Shown: positions 7,701-16,834, counted from the stretch's first letter. The stretch: DNA of 64,000 bases from Brevibacillus laterosporus DSM 25 (GCF_002706795.1 NZ_CP017705.1:700001-764000), one strand, 5' to 3'. The notes: a model not told the origin generated them from the letters alone. Made by a program: numbers and translations.

Positions 7701-9334
7701 ACAATTTTACCTGTTACTTGAACCAAATCTCCTTCTTTTACATCTGGATAACTGGCCCATTTACTTGCAAACAAATTAATACCTGCTGTCTCGTCCTGTA
7801 TATACGTGGACAGCTTTCCTCCGCCAATCGAAGCGTTATCCGCTGTTACGATACCTTGGAGAGTTACAACTTCATTTACTCGTTGTTTCAAATCTGCGAT
7901 CGTAGCAATACTAGCTACCAACGACTCCGATACAACTTCTTCTGTTAACCGATTACCAGCTACATTTTGAATCGTATTGGCTTGAAGACGAATCTTATTA
8001 TCGCTTCCTCGTAGACCTTGAGCCAATGAAACGATTAGTTTTTGCCCATCAAAGGAAACATGATCCCCTTCTTTAAGAGGAGCGAAGTCACTTCCGTCTC
8101 TTGCTATTTGAATGGCCCCACGTAACGCGTCCTCGGAAACAGCCGAGGTAATTTCTTCATCAAAACGTAAGGTAATTCGTTTATTATGTTCATCTAGCTT
8201 CGCATCCAAGTACATAGGTGCTTTTTCGTTTTTGGAATCTTTGAAATTTATGGAAAATTCTGGTGAAACTAAATGAGTAATAGCACCAAATACCATATCA
8301 TGCTTCACAATTACGTACACATGATCAACGCTGTCTTTAGCCTCATGTCTCACAGCTTTCCCCGAGAAGGTGATTCTAAGTCGATCATCTCCTTCCAGCT
8401 TAGCTGTATAGCTGAGTCCCTCTGGTAAGCCTTTTACTTGTACGCTTGATTTAAAAAACAGAGGCAGGAACTTGGCATGATGAAGCTCTACTAGAAGTGA
8501 GTCGGCAACACCTCCATCATTAGCATCCGATTCATGTATGCTACTAGTAGACAAGGTGATGGATGGACCAGGCTTCTTTACTACGACTGGAAACAGTGCA
8601 ATTCGATGATCTACCTCCGCTTGGATAATGGCTAGTCCAATTGCTTTTGCTGTAACCACACCATCTTCATTCACTGTAGCGACTCGCCTGTCTGAAGAAC
8701 TCCAATTCACTACTTTTCCTTCAATCTCTCTTCCTCTACTATCAATTGCAACCGCTTTCAAAGTTAGACTTCCATCTAAAGCAGAATCGATCTCTAGGAT
8801 ATTATCGTCTGCTAGGTTGTTTATCTTAACAGCAAACACTTTGCTAGAGGTAGCCTGTACAAGAAATGGTTTTGCTGTTTTTTTCGAGCCGTACGCCTCA
8901 ACACGCACAGTCACCCGTTTATCCAGCTCTCCGCCTTTTATTGATTCAAAATGGACACGGGCAGTTTTATTAGATTCATCCCAAACGAAGTCAGTCGCTT
9001 CTAATGAAGACCACCCTTCAAAGATGTTCTCTTTGACTGAAAGCTGAAAATTCCCTGGTTCCGGCGTATCTTCTGGGATATCAGATAACGTGATTGTCAT
9101 CTCCCCATTGACCGCAGATACATCCCTCACCTTCACCTTCTTTTGTTTTACATGTTCAATCACTTCTTGGGGTGTTATTTCTTCTTGAGATGTTACTACT
9201 TCTTGGGATGCGACTTCTTCTTGCACTTCCGATGTGTCTGCCGCTTGTACAGCAGCTGGTAGGCTAAATGAACATACCATACAGAGAACCATGAAAACAT
9301 TCAACCATTTCAAATGCCTTTTTCGCTGTGACAA
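4739..9334 (-). CDS. giant secreted multidomain nuclease (YhcR-like; SNase core, OB-folds, Ig-like repeats)
   Basis: About 1531 residues. After a signal peptide come a BIG2-like Ig domain (about 175-255), an SbsA-like strand-rich region, two OB-fold segments (about 475-670), a staphylococcal-nuclease domain (about 690-845), further OB-folds (about 915-1100), two atrophied Ig-like repeats, a BIG9-like and a BIG4-like domain, and a C-terminal OB-fold. The nuclease core shows VVDGDTIHL, VRFVNMDTAET (the Arg, Asp and Glu of the active site) and YGRLLAEV (second Arg). B. subtilis YhcR, a sugar-nonspecific Ca-dependent wall nuclease, shares the OB/SNase part but also has a 5'-nucleotidase domain that is absent here. 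No sortase motif or SLH domain is seen, so it may be released. TTG at 9334 fits the ribosome site AAAAGGAG better than GTG at 9343. First gene of a two-gene operon. Confidence 0.8.
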   Translation of the reverse strand: MSQRKRHLKWLNVFMVLCMVCSFSLPAAVQAADTSEVQEEVASQEVVTSQEEITPQEVIEHVKQKKVKVRDVSAVNGEMTITLSDIPEDTPEPGNFQLSVKENIFEGWSSLEATDFVWDESNKTARVHFESIKGGELDKRVTVRVEAYGSKKTAKPFLVQATSSKVFAVKINNLADDNILEIDSALDGSLTLKAVAIDSRGREIEGKVVNWSSSDRRVATVNEDGVVTAKAIGLAIIQAEVDHRIALFPVVVKKPGPSITLSTSSIHESDANDGGVADSLLVELHHAKFLPLFFKSSVQVKGLPEGLSYTAKLEGDDRLRITFSGKAVRHEAKDSVDHVYVIVKHDMVFGAITHLVSPEFSINFKDSKNEKAPMYLDAKLDEHNKRITLRFDEEITSAVSEDALRGAIQIARDGSDFAPLKEGDHVSFDGQKLIVSLAQGLRGSDNKIRLQANTIQNVAGNRLTEEVVSESLVASIATIADLKQRVNEVVTLQGIVTADNASIGGGKLSTYIQDETAGINLFASKWASYPDVKEGDLVQVTGKIVVYKNLTEITPETSADIVVISTGNHVPEAKSLTVAQLNEVALAEKYEGMLISSQVYLLSVPSSESGGGYNLRMIDENFQGITVRVMKESVDVAQLTAGQWYQVEGVLAQYNELYQILPRKQTDLNLLQDQPPAPQPGEAFPSVVKDVVDGDTIHLSQPVLGVDTVRFVNMDTAETYHMKDPNFDYTKVYNGTDDSSKDKNQKAHGERAKHHLKKLIAPGDSITIKPASTPIDAYGRLLAEVILADGRNVNLEMVRDGYASMYIIWPVKDETFKQYSKAVKEAKQAGIGIWNAQDPLTELPFEFRAREQKKTLSRPVGDASTKTYVQPFDFQKVAVENRLFFNSTQEAEQAGYTSAPTDEKNSLLTIRQLPDKTPIVTATGVVSTVSDSRNSFYIQDDKAGILVFQPATQTPVKPGDMITISKGLKDTYNGEVEIMQAEFSITGTFTEPQAISVEANQLVDKQGMLVRLAEATVSQVSPSKLVVTTSTGSIEVFLGKYGVSLPELREKDVVDVTGIASIFKSTAQVYPRSVKDIVILRSGLTDVDRVAADKASLSVGDESGTVRTDVILPTSGAYGSAITWVSDQPAIISEQGKVTRPAKGSPDAKVTLTATLKKGTSSDTKMFLLTVPAQTITDEEAVETVKASLNVTYDGTATSVSLPKMGANNVSIQWSLQDNAHSTIVQIENGHVNRAAVSKATDVVLIATIKLGSAQLQKVFSIRVTPLGDVPVVHPITAADTQITGTAKPGTDVTIRTGTILVGTGKVDQLGAFNVKIPAQPVGTVLEIIASNSATQYESEAVYVLVTESTGAPSIISVDDITASVRKGANYTLPTTVLASMSNGSKQQVPVGSWNPNVADTSSLGTFSFEGTIEGYAQKVRLTLQVTEEEAGLTVAQALALPQGITITLEAYVQTVEPNAQFAGYGIYLADQPGDETTNALIVKFVNADRNGPYAVANAAGKKVKITGILHDKAYFSKKGIATYTHIQLVP

Positions 9335-9821
9335 TTCATTCACTCCTTTTGGATCATTTTTTTGAAAAATAACGATAATGAGATCTGCCAGTATATTCCC
9401 TATTTCAGAAAAATAGGAAAAAATATTCTGGTATTTTCACTATATGGTAGAGTTTCACTTTTTACATGATCATTTGGTAGGATTTTTTCAAAAAATGAAA
9501 CTTTTACGATCATTCTCACTGTTATTATAAAATGGTAATGTGAATTTTAGACAAAGCTAGTATTAGGAAATTGTAAAAATTTTCTAAATTCAAATTCATA
9601 AGCTCTGAACTTGTATCAGGGTAAACGGACTGAGCATAGACCGTTTTAATGAACTCATGCGGTGTTACTCTCGACTTTTTTAGTTGTATTACTGTCACCA
9701 TGGTGGTTTACTTGGCAAAGGTATTACATGTTTAAGCTTTTCAAAAGCAGGCAAATTCCTGAAAAAGATGGATGCTTACGGGGAAAACACGAAACGTTTC
9801 CCGGGAAAGGATATTTACATC
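9335..9821. other. divergent intergenic region
   Basis: AT-rich stretch between the nuclease operon and a plus-strand small gene. It holds a 7-bp hairpin (9399-9417, CCTATTT/AAATAGG) in the presumed nuclease leader and a weak AAACGG/CCGTTT hairpin near 9622-9648. Short overlapping plus-strand frames at 9662-9821 lack a ribosome site. No clear promoter pair could be fixed. Confidence 0.4.
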
Positions 9822-10196
9822 ATGAAAATCAATGTTTATTACGACTACTTAGAAAATCATTTAGCTCCTCTCTGGTATGTCATTACTTTTCGGGAAACCG
9901 AACTTGATTGGAACAAAGAGCGAGCTTATATACCGATTACAGCCCCTTTTCAAAGAAAAGAAGCAGAAGACTTCGATCCAGATTTATTAGGACTTACTGT
10001 CACATTAGGAGATTTGCTGGTTCATCCTGAAAAGCCAGGAAAGTTTGGGATTAATCTCAGAGCCTTGAAAGAACAGGCTGAAAGGCATGGGGTGGATCAT
10101 CAAGAAATTAGACAGTTTGTACTTCAGGTCGGGGATATAGAGGAGGTGTTGCAAATGAGACTACTAAGTGATAAAAATACAGGCGCCACTCGTTAA
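9822..10196 (+). CDS. hypothetical protein, 124 aa
   Basis: Small soluble protein of unknown function beginning MKINVYYDYLENHLAPLWYV. It is acidic and has no signal peptide or membrane segment. The ATG at 9822 follows GGGAAAGG by 11 nt; longer in-frame starts (9684) lack a ribosome site. It is wedged between the secreted nuclease operon (divergent) and the secreted 290-residue protein (convergent). The pattern (DPDLLGLTVTLGDLLVHPEKPGK) looks like a real protein, but I do not recognise the family. Confidence 0.6.
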   Translation: MKINVYYDYLENHLAPLWYVITFRETELDWNKERAYIPITAPFQRKEAEDFDPDLLGLTVTLGDLLVHPEKPGKFGINLRALKEQAERHGVDHQEIRQFVLQVGDIEEVLQMRLLSDKNTGATR

Positions 10197-10209
10197 GAGC
10201 CGCGCCTGT
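10172..10209 (-). terminator. terminator of the 290-aa secreted protein gene
   Basis: Stem ACAGGCGC/GCGCCTGT plus inner CTC/GAG, loop of 5, followed by TATTTTTA on the minus strand. The plus-strand gene ends inside the hairpin, so the element may serve both convergent genes. Confidence 0.7.
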
Positions 10210-10216
10210 CTGTTGC

Positions 10217-11089
10217 TTATTTATTTGTTTTACGAATCCATTCCAACACACTATCTCGCAAGTTGTTGGAATATTTTTTACCTGGTTTTTTAGCGTCAAA
10301 TCCATTTAAATACTTAATGGCTTCATCAATGTATTTATTGGCATCCTTTTCATAATCACGCATGTCTTCTAAATCGTCCTCATCAGAGCTTTCCAGCCAA
10401 TCCTCAAAAGTACGTACTGATTTTTGCTTATATTTTACTGCATCATTTAGCAATTCAATGACGTCATCCATTCTCCGTCTATCACTTTTACTTAATTTGT
10501 CTCCCATTTCATCAGACAAAGCCTCCATCCGATCCCGCATAATTTCGATCGGAACTGTTGCATACGTATACGTCTGTTTTAGCATACCCACGTTAGGAGT
10601 AACATTTTGATTTAATTTACTGTAGATCGCTTTATTTAACGTATCCGTTGTCTTTTTCATCTGGGATGCTAGCGAGGCAATGTTCTGTAAATCCTGGAGC
10701 ATCATGCCCGAATGGTAATTCTTGGATTCGTAGGGAATGCTTTGCATTAAGGTGTTTAGAACATCTTTATTCCCCATTACGCGTTGAGCTTCCTGAGTAA
10801 GAGCCGCGGAACCCCCTGCTCCCCCAAAGAACAGATGTGTTACAAAAGTGGCATCATCCTTCAAGTAAGCTAATTTACGCAAATTTTGCAACGGTTCAAC
10901 CGGAACATATACCTTGCCGTCTATTACAATTCCACGCTCGTTAATGGGGGAACGATCTACCGTCAAGGCTACCTTTTGGTAGTTTCCCTCTTGCCCATAT
11001 GGACTCACTACTTGAGTTGCCGCGAAAACGGTTGTGCCTCCAATCGCAAGCAATGCGGCAGATAAGGCAACTAACTTCAATCCTTTCAT
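10217..11089 (-). CDS. secreted protein of unknown function, 290 aa
   Basis: Signal peptide MKGLKLVALSAALLAIGG... with cleavage near VFAAT. A short segment (about 45-65, INERGIVIDGKVYVPVEPL) resembles the repeat of copper-amine-oxidase-N/stalk domains found in Firmicute surface proteins. The rest is helical and rich in charged residues, with a Gly-rich FFGGAGGSAAL stretch and a strongly acidic run (SSDEDDLEDMRDYEKD, about 240-255). The start at 11089 follows GGGGAGG. It lies 85 nt after the SLH surface protein, separated by a hairpin, so the two may share transcription. Function unknown. Confidence 0.65.
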   Translation of the reverse strand: MKGLKLVALSAALLAIGGTTVFAATQVVSPYGQEGNYQKVALTVDRSPINERGIVIDGKVYVPVEPLQNLRKLAYLKDDATFVTHLFFGGAGGSAALTQEAQRVMGNKDVLNTLMQSIPYESKNYHSGMMLQDLQNIASLASQMKKTTDTLNKAIYSKLNQNVTPNVGMLKQTYTYATVPIEIMRDRMEALSDEMGDKLSKSDRRRMDDVIELLNDAVKYKQKSVRTFEDWLESSDEDDLEDMRDYEKDANKYIDEAIKYLNGFDAKKPGKKYSNNLRDSVLEWIRKTNK

Positions 11090-11115
11090 ACAACGTCCTC
11101 CCCTGTGATTAGCAG

Positions 11116-11153
11116 AAAACCTTCCTTGTAACCAGAATGGCCAGGAAGGTTTT
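11116..11153 (-). terminator. terminator after the SLH protein gene
   Basis: A 10-bp stem (AAAACCTTCC/GGAAGGTTTT) with an 18-nt loop and a short TTTTC tail on the minus strand. The U-tract is weak, so partial read-through into the next gene is likely. Confidence 0.6.
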
Positions 11154-11174
11154 CGCTTTTGTTTCATCCAGTTC

Positions 11175-14100
11175 CTACTTGACTTCAGCAACAGCCGGAA
11201 TCAGTTTTTGCATTGCCATGACACGAGCCATCAAGATAGCTGCATCACCGCGAAGCATGTTAGCTTTCGGCTCAAATATATAACCTTGTTTCGGGTCAAT
11301 CGGATCTACTGGAGAACCGATGATCAGTTTTTTCTTGGCGATTTCCACTACAGCAGGAGCTGCATATCGATCAACCAATGGTGCATCCTTGAACAATTTT
11401 GTTAAGTTTGCAGTTGTTTTTGCTGCGTTGGTTTCCGTTTTTAATTTCAACGCACGCGCTAAAATAACGGCAACCTCTTCACGAGTAATTTTACTATTTG
11501 GTTCGAAAATCTTCGGTTCTTTACCGCGAACGATTCCCAAACGCGCTGCTGTTTCAATGTGACGGTAGTCGTACTTCTGAGTACCATTGTAATCAAACGG
11601 TACATCCACAAACGACTGACTTGGCGGCTTTTCTACTAATGGAAGCTGCAAGGCACGCACGATCATCGCTGTAAATTCACCACGTGTCGTTTCTGTATCT
11701 GGCTTAAATTCCACTTCGTTATCCGCTTTAATAACTCCTTTAGCAAACATTGCTTCTACTTGGTTGCGTGCATATTGATGAGTCACAACATCTACAAAGG
11801 AATCGTTTAGCTTAGCTACTACATAATAGCCAAACTTATCAAATGGAACCGTGATCGTTTTCTTGCTCACATTCACCTTACCGCCAAGATTTTCCCAGAA
11901 GAACTTGTTCGGGTCATATCTCATTACGGTTAGATGATTAGCTGCATCCGAAACAACATTCGCATCGTATGCAAGCTCTAACGTACCGCGTTTGTTTGGT
12001 ACAAGCACGCGATTTACAGGAACATCGTTGAAATTATACAGCTTCAGGCTATCTGTTAACGCACGTGGCATGATTGGTAGCATACCATATGGATACGGAT
12101 CATAGTCTTCCTTTGTACCTGGATCATCAGCTAAACCTGCATCCATCCAGAATACATTCGATGCTTTTACAAAATGTGTATCAAAGGAATGCTCGAAATC
12201 ACGACCCAAGTCCTTAATCACATCATCAAAGTTTTTCGGTCTTTCTTGTAGATAATCAAAACGGTCAACAACGCCATCCTCTTTGTTAGAAATTCCGTAT
12301 AGGATGTTATGGCCCTTGAAGACTTGACCTCTCAAATTCTCTGGTACGTTATAATCGTAGCGAACCAGATACGTATCTTTCGGGAATGTCAGGTTTAACT
12401 GCTTTTCGAAAATATTCGTTTTCGCAGTCATTGGTGCCATATGTTGCGCGCCTGGGATAGTACTTAGTGCATAGAATACCTCGAACGAATCATTTACGAC
12501 ATCGCCGTTAGCACTCTTCACCGTAAAGCTAATTTTGTTCGCCTTGTTAGGTTTTAGATCTGTAATGACCGCTCTAAAGGCGTTCGGGTAATCAATTTTT
12601 CCGTCCATATCGCTGTCATAGTCCACTTTTGTCGCAACATTATTTTTGCCAAATGTAATACTATCCGCTCCTGGTGCATCAATTACTACTTCAACAAAGT
12701 TTTGATTCAAGGTTGCTTGACGTGGCAGGATAGGTCGAACAATGTCATACATTAAGCCTGGCGCACGAACTTCTAAGCGAGCAGTTGATTTGGAAGTACC
12801 ATTTACCCCGTTATTGTAGACAGTAAAGGTATAAACTAGTTTTGTGCCATCCTTAGGTAATTCAATATTCGATAGAATGAACGTAAAGTATTTTTTGTCC
12901 TTCAAATACTTAACTTCCAAATTGTCGACTTCTTTGCTTCCCCAAGTGTCTTTTCCATCAATTAATAATTTGTTCTTTCCTAAAATCCATTTTTTGTCAT
13001 ACTTATCATCAGAAGACTTGATTTCAAGTACATATTTTGGTTCATTACCAGCTTCAATATCTTTCTCCATATCATTAAGTCTGGCTTCGATACCGGCAGT
13101 TGAATCTGGCAGATCAATAAAATCAAAAGTACCAAAGATATTCATTTTCTTTTCTTTAGTTGTATACACTCCGTCTTTTCCAGTAAAGCGATTGTCTTTA
13201 GAAGGCTTCTCTGTTGCATAAGGGTAGATACCTTCCGTACCGCCTTTTGGAATTTCAGGATAGTTATTGGATAGCAGTGTAATTTTGTACGTTTTTTCGT
13301 ACAGGACATTGCCTTTTTTGTACTTGAAGACCAAGGTATTTTGACCTTCAATAAAGCTAACCTTTGTACCAGATTTCATTTTAAAGTGATAGTTGTCACC
13401 TTTTGGTTCTAAAGGAATATCGCTGTTATTCAAAGTCAGCTTGATCGTACCGTTTGTATAGCTAGCTGCATCAAGCTCTACATTGCTAACGGTACCCTCA
13501 AATTCTTTCATACTAGAAACCAGCTTGTCTTCGTAACCAGTAATCGTTGGATCATAATCAAAAACCTGACCGTCTTTAATCTTGGAAAATTCTTGAACAG
13601 GTCCAGAAGCTGATGTCACTTGAATGGAATAACTATCATTACCAGTTGTGCCTTCAACCTCAATCTCTAGCGTTTGTGTCCCATTAACTGGCAATTCTCT
13701 AATTGTGAACCAGAGACGCTCACCGCGAATTGTTCCCGTAGCGGGACTAACAGTAACTGGAACTTTACCACCGCCTTGTCCAATCGCATGAACGGTGATT
13801 TTATTAACAGCACCTAGATTTTTAGTTAATAGAGCAATTGAGAATGGCAATTTATTGATGGTAGTATTCGCATCAAATTTATTACCTTCGTCATTTCCGG
13901 TCGGTATTTTGTCCGATTGGATATACTCTGCACCTGTAATTTGGAACTTGCTGTCATCCTTGATGGTATAGCCAAAATCGCTGTTTGTATCGTATACGCT
14001 AGAAGCCTCTTTATTTGACTGCACTGGATTAAATCCATCCATCGCCACTGTGTAGCGCTTGCCAATCTCAAATGGGAATACTGCTGGTGCTCCTGGCTTT

Positions 14101-15158
14101 GGTGCTGCTGGATCATCAGGTGGATTTCCTTCAAGTAACTGATTACCTTTAAAGGTATAGCGGTAATGATGATACTCAGCCCCGTCTGGCTGCTTGGTTA
14201 ACTCTGCATCCTTGAACGTGATATTCGCCTTTGCAGTACCAGATAGGCTGCCTTCAAAGAAGCGAACCTTCATAATTTCTACTGTACTCGCAGCCGGAGT
14301 AAAGCTACTGTCCACAGGTATCATCAAATCACCTGTGAAGGTAAAGTCAGCAGGCTGTGGTGTACCTTGAGACAAGATCATTGGAAAATCTTTTAAATCA
14401 TAATCATTTACTTTACCTGTTGAATCAGGTACGGATACTTTTGTATCAAAAAAAGTAGCTGATCCATCAAAATAAATGACTTCTCGTTTTGATTCAATAA
14501 CCTGATCTTTATTGGTCAATTTGAATGTAAGGACGTTCTTTCCTTTTTTTAATTTCAACTGACTGATAATAAAGTAGTTATCTGCTGATTCATTTACAAA
14601 TGCTGAACGTGAGTCTCCGTCGCTTTCCACGATTACCTTTGTAACGTTAGGAGCATTCCCCTCAATTGTAAAAATGTCGTTACTAGTTGTAAAACGCTTT
14701 GTTACAACCGTTGCATTTTGTTCGTTCAAAGGTAGTTTTTGTGAACCCGATTTGAACTGTAGGTTATACAAAAGTGGCGTATCAATATAGGTCACTTTAA
14801 TCGAAGAAGTTATCTCGGAAGCACCATTCTTCCCACGAAACGTAATTGTATTTTCACCTGGGAACAATTCAATGTTTGCAACACGAATCCGTCTACCGTC
14901 ATCTGAAACGATAACTCCCGTCGTCTTTTGTGGACCCTCTGTTCCGTTTTTCGGTGTTACCGTGTAACTAACGCCAATGGGAGAAACCTGATTTAATGTT
15001 CCCTCAAGAGATAGATACTTGTAATTAACGATCTCAGGGAGATTTTCAAATATAAAGTTATTCCCGCTACTAGCTGCACCTACGCCCATCGGATAAAACG
15101 GAATCACGGTCAGCATCATGACTAACGCTAACAGTGCGTGCAATATCCTTCTGGTCAT
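11175..15158 (-). CDS. large S-layer-homology surface protein
   Basis: 1327 residues: signal peptide (MTRRILHALLALVMMLTV..., cut after GVGAA), a long strand-rich Ig-like region, and three C-terminal SLH domains at about 1119-1165, 1183-1235 and 1258-1320 (FVDVVTHQYARNQVEAM; FVDVPFDYNG; FKDAPLVDRYAAPAV). SLH domains bind pyruvylated secondary wall polymer, so the protein is held on the cell wall. The C-terminal position of the SLH block is less usual for main S-layer proteins and more like an accessory adhesin or enzyme carrier. No catalytic domain was recognised. The start at 15158 follows GAGGAGGGG. Confidence 0.85.
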   Translation of the reverse strand: MTRRILHALLALVMMLTVIPFYPMGVGAASSGNNFIFENLPEIVNYKYLSLEGTLNQVSPIGVSYTVTPKNGTEGPQKTTGVIVSDDGRRIRVANIELFPGENTITFRGKNGASEITSSIKVTYIDTPLLYNLQFKSGSQKLPLNEQNATVVTKRFTTSNDIFTIEGNAPNVTKVIVESDGDSRSAFVNESADNYFIISQLKLKKGKNVLTFKLTNKDQVIESKREVIYFDGSATFFDTKVSVPDSTGKVNDYDLKDFPMILSQGTPQPADFTFTGDLMIPVDSSFTPAASTVEIMKVRFFEGSLSGTAKANITFKDAELTKQPDGAEYHHYRYTFKGNQLLEGNPPDDPAAPKPGAPAVFPFEIGKRYTVAMDGFNPVQSNKEASSVYDTNSDFGYTIKDDSKFQITGAEYIQSDKIPTGNDEGNKFDANTTINKLPFSIALLTKNLGAVNKITVHAIGQGGGKVPVTVSPATGTIRGERLWFTIRELPVNGTQTLEIEVEGTTGNDSYSIQVTSASGPVQEFSKIKDGQVFDYDPTITGYEDKLVSSMKEFEGTVSNVELDAASYTNGTIKLTLNNSDIPLEPKGDNYHFKMKSGTKVSFIEGQNTLVFKYKKGNVLYEKTYKITLLSNNYPEIPKGGTEGIYPYATEKPSKDNRFTGKDGVYTTKEKKMNIFGTFDFIDLPDSTAGIEARLNDMEKDIEAGNEPKYVLEIKSSDDKYDKKWILGKNKLLIDGKDTWGSKEVDNLEVKYLKDKKYFTFILSNIELPKDGTKLVYTFTVYNNGVNGTSKSTARLEVRAPGLMYDIVRPILPRQATLNQNFVEVVIDAPGADSITFGKNNVATKVDYDSDMDGKIDYPNAFRAVITDLKPNKANKISFTVKSANGDVVNDSFEVFYALSTIPGAQHMAPMTAKTNIFEKQLNLTFPKDTYLVRYDYNVPENLRGQVFKGHNILYGISNKEDGVVDRFDYLQERPKNFDDVIKDLGRDFEHSFDTHFVKASNVFWMDAGLADDPGTKEDYDPYPYGMLPIMPRALTDSLKLYNFNDVPVNRVLVPNKRGTLELAYDANVVSDAANHLTVMRYDPNKFFWENLGGKVNVSKKTITVPFDKFGYYVVAKLNDSFVDVVTHQYARNQVEAMFAKGVIKADNEVEFKPDTETTRGEFTAMIVRALQLPLVEKPPSQSFVDVPFDYNGTQKYDYRHIETAARLGIVRGKEPKIFEPNSKITREEVAVILARALKLKTETNAAKTTANLTKLFKDAPLVDRYAAPAVVEIAKKKLIIGSPVDPIDPKQGYIFEPKANMLRGDAAILMARVMAMQKLIPAVAEVK

Positions 15159-15542
15159 TCGTTCCCCTCCTCTAGTTTTGCTGTGTGTTTCTCCTCAAAG
15201 AAAAACATACCCATTTCTTTATATCGGTAAGAACGTTGTAAATATTAAGGTTTTTAGCTTTATTTTTCAGCAAAAGAAAAACTTCTATCTTCCAAATTTA
15301 TTCCAATCCTAGCATCCAAACATGGAAAACAATCCTTCACGGTCTAAAGACATACCGTATCAAAGTGGAAGCTTTCATTATAAAACATAGTAAGCCTCAA
15401 ACCTATTCAAGCCTGTTTCCCCTCCAGGTGGATATCTTACGTTTTATGACAAGAAAACATAACAATATGCAACTGATTGTTGACATAATGCAAAGGATTA
15501 TTTACATTAAACATAAGATTTGAAACAGAAAGGATTTTCTGA
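15159..15542. other. divergent intergenic region
   Basis: Lies between the SLH protein gene (minus) and an XRE regulator (plus). The plus-strand promoter is at 15480-15508. For the minus strand a TATAAA near 15220 is visible, but no well-spaced -35 element. Nothing else was recognised. Confidence 0.4.
15480..15508 (+). promoter_or_regulatory. promoter of the small XRE regulator
   Basis: Perfect -35 TTGACA (15480-15485), 17 bp, then TACATT (15503-15508); the start codon follows about 35 nt further on, with AAAGGA between. Confidence 0.6.
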
Positions 15543-15746
15543 ATGTTAGAAAACAGAGTACGGGAGCACCGGGCTCGTCTGAAATGGTCTCAGCAGGATT
15601 TGGCTACTGCCATAGGCGTGACCCGTCAAACGATTGGTCTGATCGAAAAAGGTGACTACGCTCCTTCAGTAGCACTGGCTCTAAAAATGGCACATGTCTT
15701 TCAGGTGTCAGTAGAAGATCTATTTCAATTGACAGTGGAAGGATAA
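15543..15746 (+). CDS. small XRE-family helix-turn-helix regulator
   Basis: 67 residues that are essentially one Cro/C1-type HTH: QQDLATAIGVTRQTIGLIEKGDYAPS is the recognition region, followed by ALKMAHVFQVSVEDLF. This matches the YgzD/YozG class of minimal regulators, which often control adjacent membrane proteins. RBS AAAGGA lies about 11 nt before ATG. The next gene, about 200 nt downstream in the same direction, encodes a small exporter and is a possible target. No effector domain, so any signal would be through a partner. Confidence 0.85.
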   Translation: MLENRVREHRARLKWSQQDLATAIGVTRQTIGLIEKGDYAPSVALALKMAHVFQVSVEDLFQLTVEG

Positions 15747-15944
15747 CTCTCATGTACCACGTTTCATGCGCTCTCCCGTGTTTCCTATTTTGTTCAGTCT
15801 TAATGTATTTTTGTGTTCTATGTAGGTTGTACTCGCACTGGCCCAGCGACGTCTTCCATAAAAAAGAGGCTGTATCGATATTCGCGGTAATTCAAACAAC
15901 ATTCAACATTAGATGATCACCAAGATCAGGAGGAACTATCAACT

Positions 15945-16427
15945 ATGAATCTACTTTGGCCCTATTTCATTATTTTCCTATTTGCCGCTACTCCCATGTT
16001 TGAGCTTATTGCCATGATTCCGATTGGGATTTTTGCTGGACTGAATCCCATTTTGGTTTCCTTAGTAGCGCTGGTGGGGAACGCAATTACAGTTTTTCTA
16101 CTTATCTTACTAATGGAAAAAGTTCAAATGTGGTTGCAGAAAAAGCGTGGTGACAAAGAACCTAGCAAACGTCAGCAACGTGCAAAACAGCTCTTTAAGA
16201 AGTATGGATTACCTGGGCTATCCATTTTAGGACCTGCTCTAGTCGGAAGTCATCTTACTGCAATAATGGGAATGTCCTTTGGGGCAACCCGTCAAAAAAT
16301 GTTGCTGTGGATTGGTATTAGTCTTGTCGCATGGACAGGGTTAGCAATGATCATTGGGTATTTTGGGGCTGATCTTATGAATATGGGTGAGCAGAATGGA
16401 TTTTTGATTCGAATGCTACAGAAATAG
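15945..16427 (+). CDS. small multidrug export family protein (Sm_multidrug_ex)
   Basis: 160-residue membrane protein with four hydrophobic segments separated by a basic loop (KKRGDKEPSKRQQRAK, about 66-81). The pattern IPIGIFAGLNPILVSLVALVGN and KYGLPGLSILGPALVGSHLTA is typical of Pfam Sm_multidrug_ex (YuiB/COG2426-like) proteins. The name comes from an old observation and the real substrate is unknown. RBS AGGAGG lies about 11 nt before ATG. A terminator follows directly. Confidence 0.75.
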   Translation: MNLLWPYFIIFLFAATPMFELIAMIPIGIFAGLNPILVSLVALVGNAITVFLLILLMEKVQMWLQKKRGDKEPSKRQQRAKQLFKKYGLPGLSILGPALVGSHLTAIMGMSFGATRQKMLLWIGISLVAWTGLAMIIGYFGADLMNMGEQNGFLIRMLQK

Positions 16428-16453
16428 TTCGTTACATAATATTGCTCTAAAAA

Positions 16454-16492
16454 TCAAAAGCCTGAGGGATATCATGTTCCGCAGGCTTTTGA
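16454..16492. terminator. bidirectional terminator
   Basis: Stem TCAAAAGCCTG/CAGGCTTTTGA with a 17-nt loop between two convergent genes; each side supplies a short T-run. Confidence 0.7.
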
Positions 16493-16501
16493 CTATATCA
16501 C

Positions 16502-16834
16502 TTAATCAAAACATCGTTTGCCATTCACATAATAGCTATTGGTCTCAAAAGTACTAAACGCAATCTCCACTTCCGATATCCCCTGCGCCAAAACATGTCT
16601 AGATACGCATTCCGCAAAGCGATCCCTTACCTCTGTTCCACGTTCGAACCAATACACGTGGATAAAGGGATATCTTTCCACTCTCTTTCCTTCAAAGATA
16701 GAGATAGTTGGTATGCACTCCATGATGAAATTGTCTGTTCCACAATCACAAATCTCTGCTAACTCACGAAGCAAAGACTCGCTCATGTTGCATGCCTGTT
16801 CGGTAGAAATCCCACGTAATAATAATTGAGGCAT
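16502..16834 (-). CDS. DUF1904 family protein
   Basis: 110 residues beginning MPQLLLRGISTEQACNMS, with the 4-oxalocrotonate-tautomerase-like pattern seen in DUF1904: a short N-terminal strand, a helix, then IEGK-like FEGKRVERYPFIHVYWFERG and a C-terminal NSYYVNGKRC. The N-terminal Pro2 after Met resembles tautomerase catalytic proline but there is no proof of activity. The start at 16834 follows AAGGGGGAAGGG; an upstream in-frame ATG at 16903 has no site. Confidence 0.75.
   Translation of the reverse strand: MPQLLLRGISTEQACNMSESLLRELAEICDCGTDNFIMECIPTISIFEGKRVERYPFIHVYWFERGTEVRDRFAECVSRHVLAQGISEVEIAFSTFETNSYYVNGKRCFD

Noticed and set aside
8628-9047. 139-aa plus-strand ORF opposite the secreted nuclease
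   Set aside because: Shadow of the long minus-strand gene, no ribosome site, Ser-rich composition typical of antisense frames.
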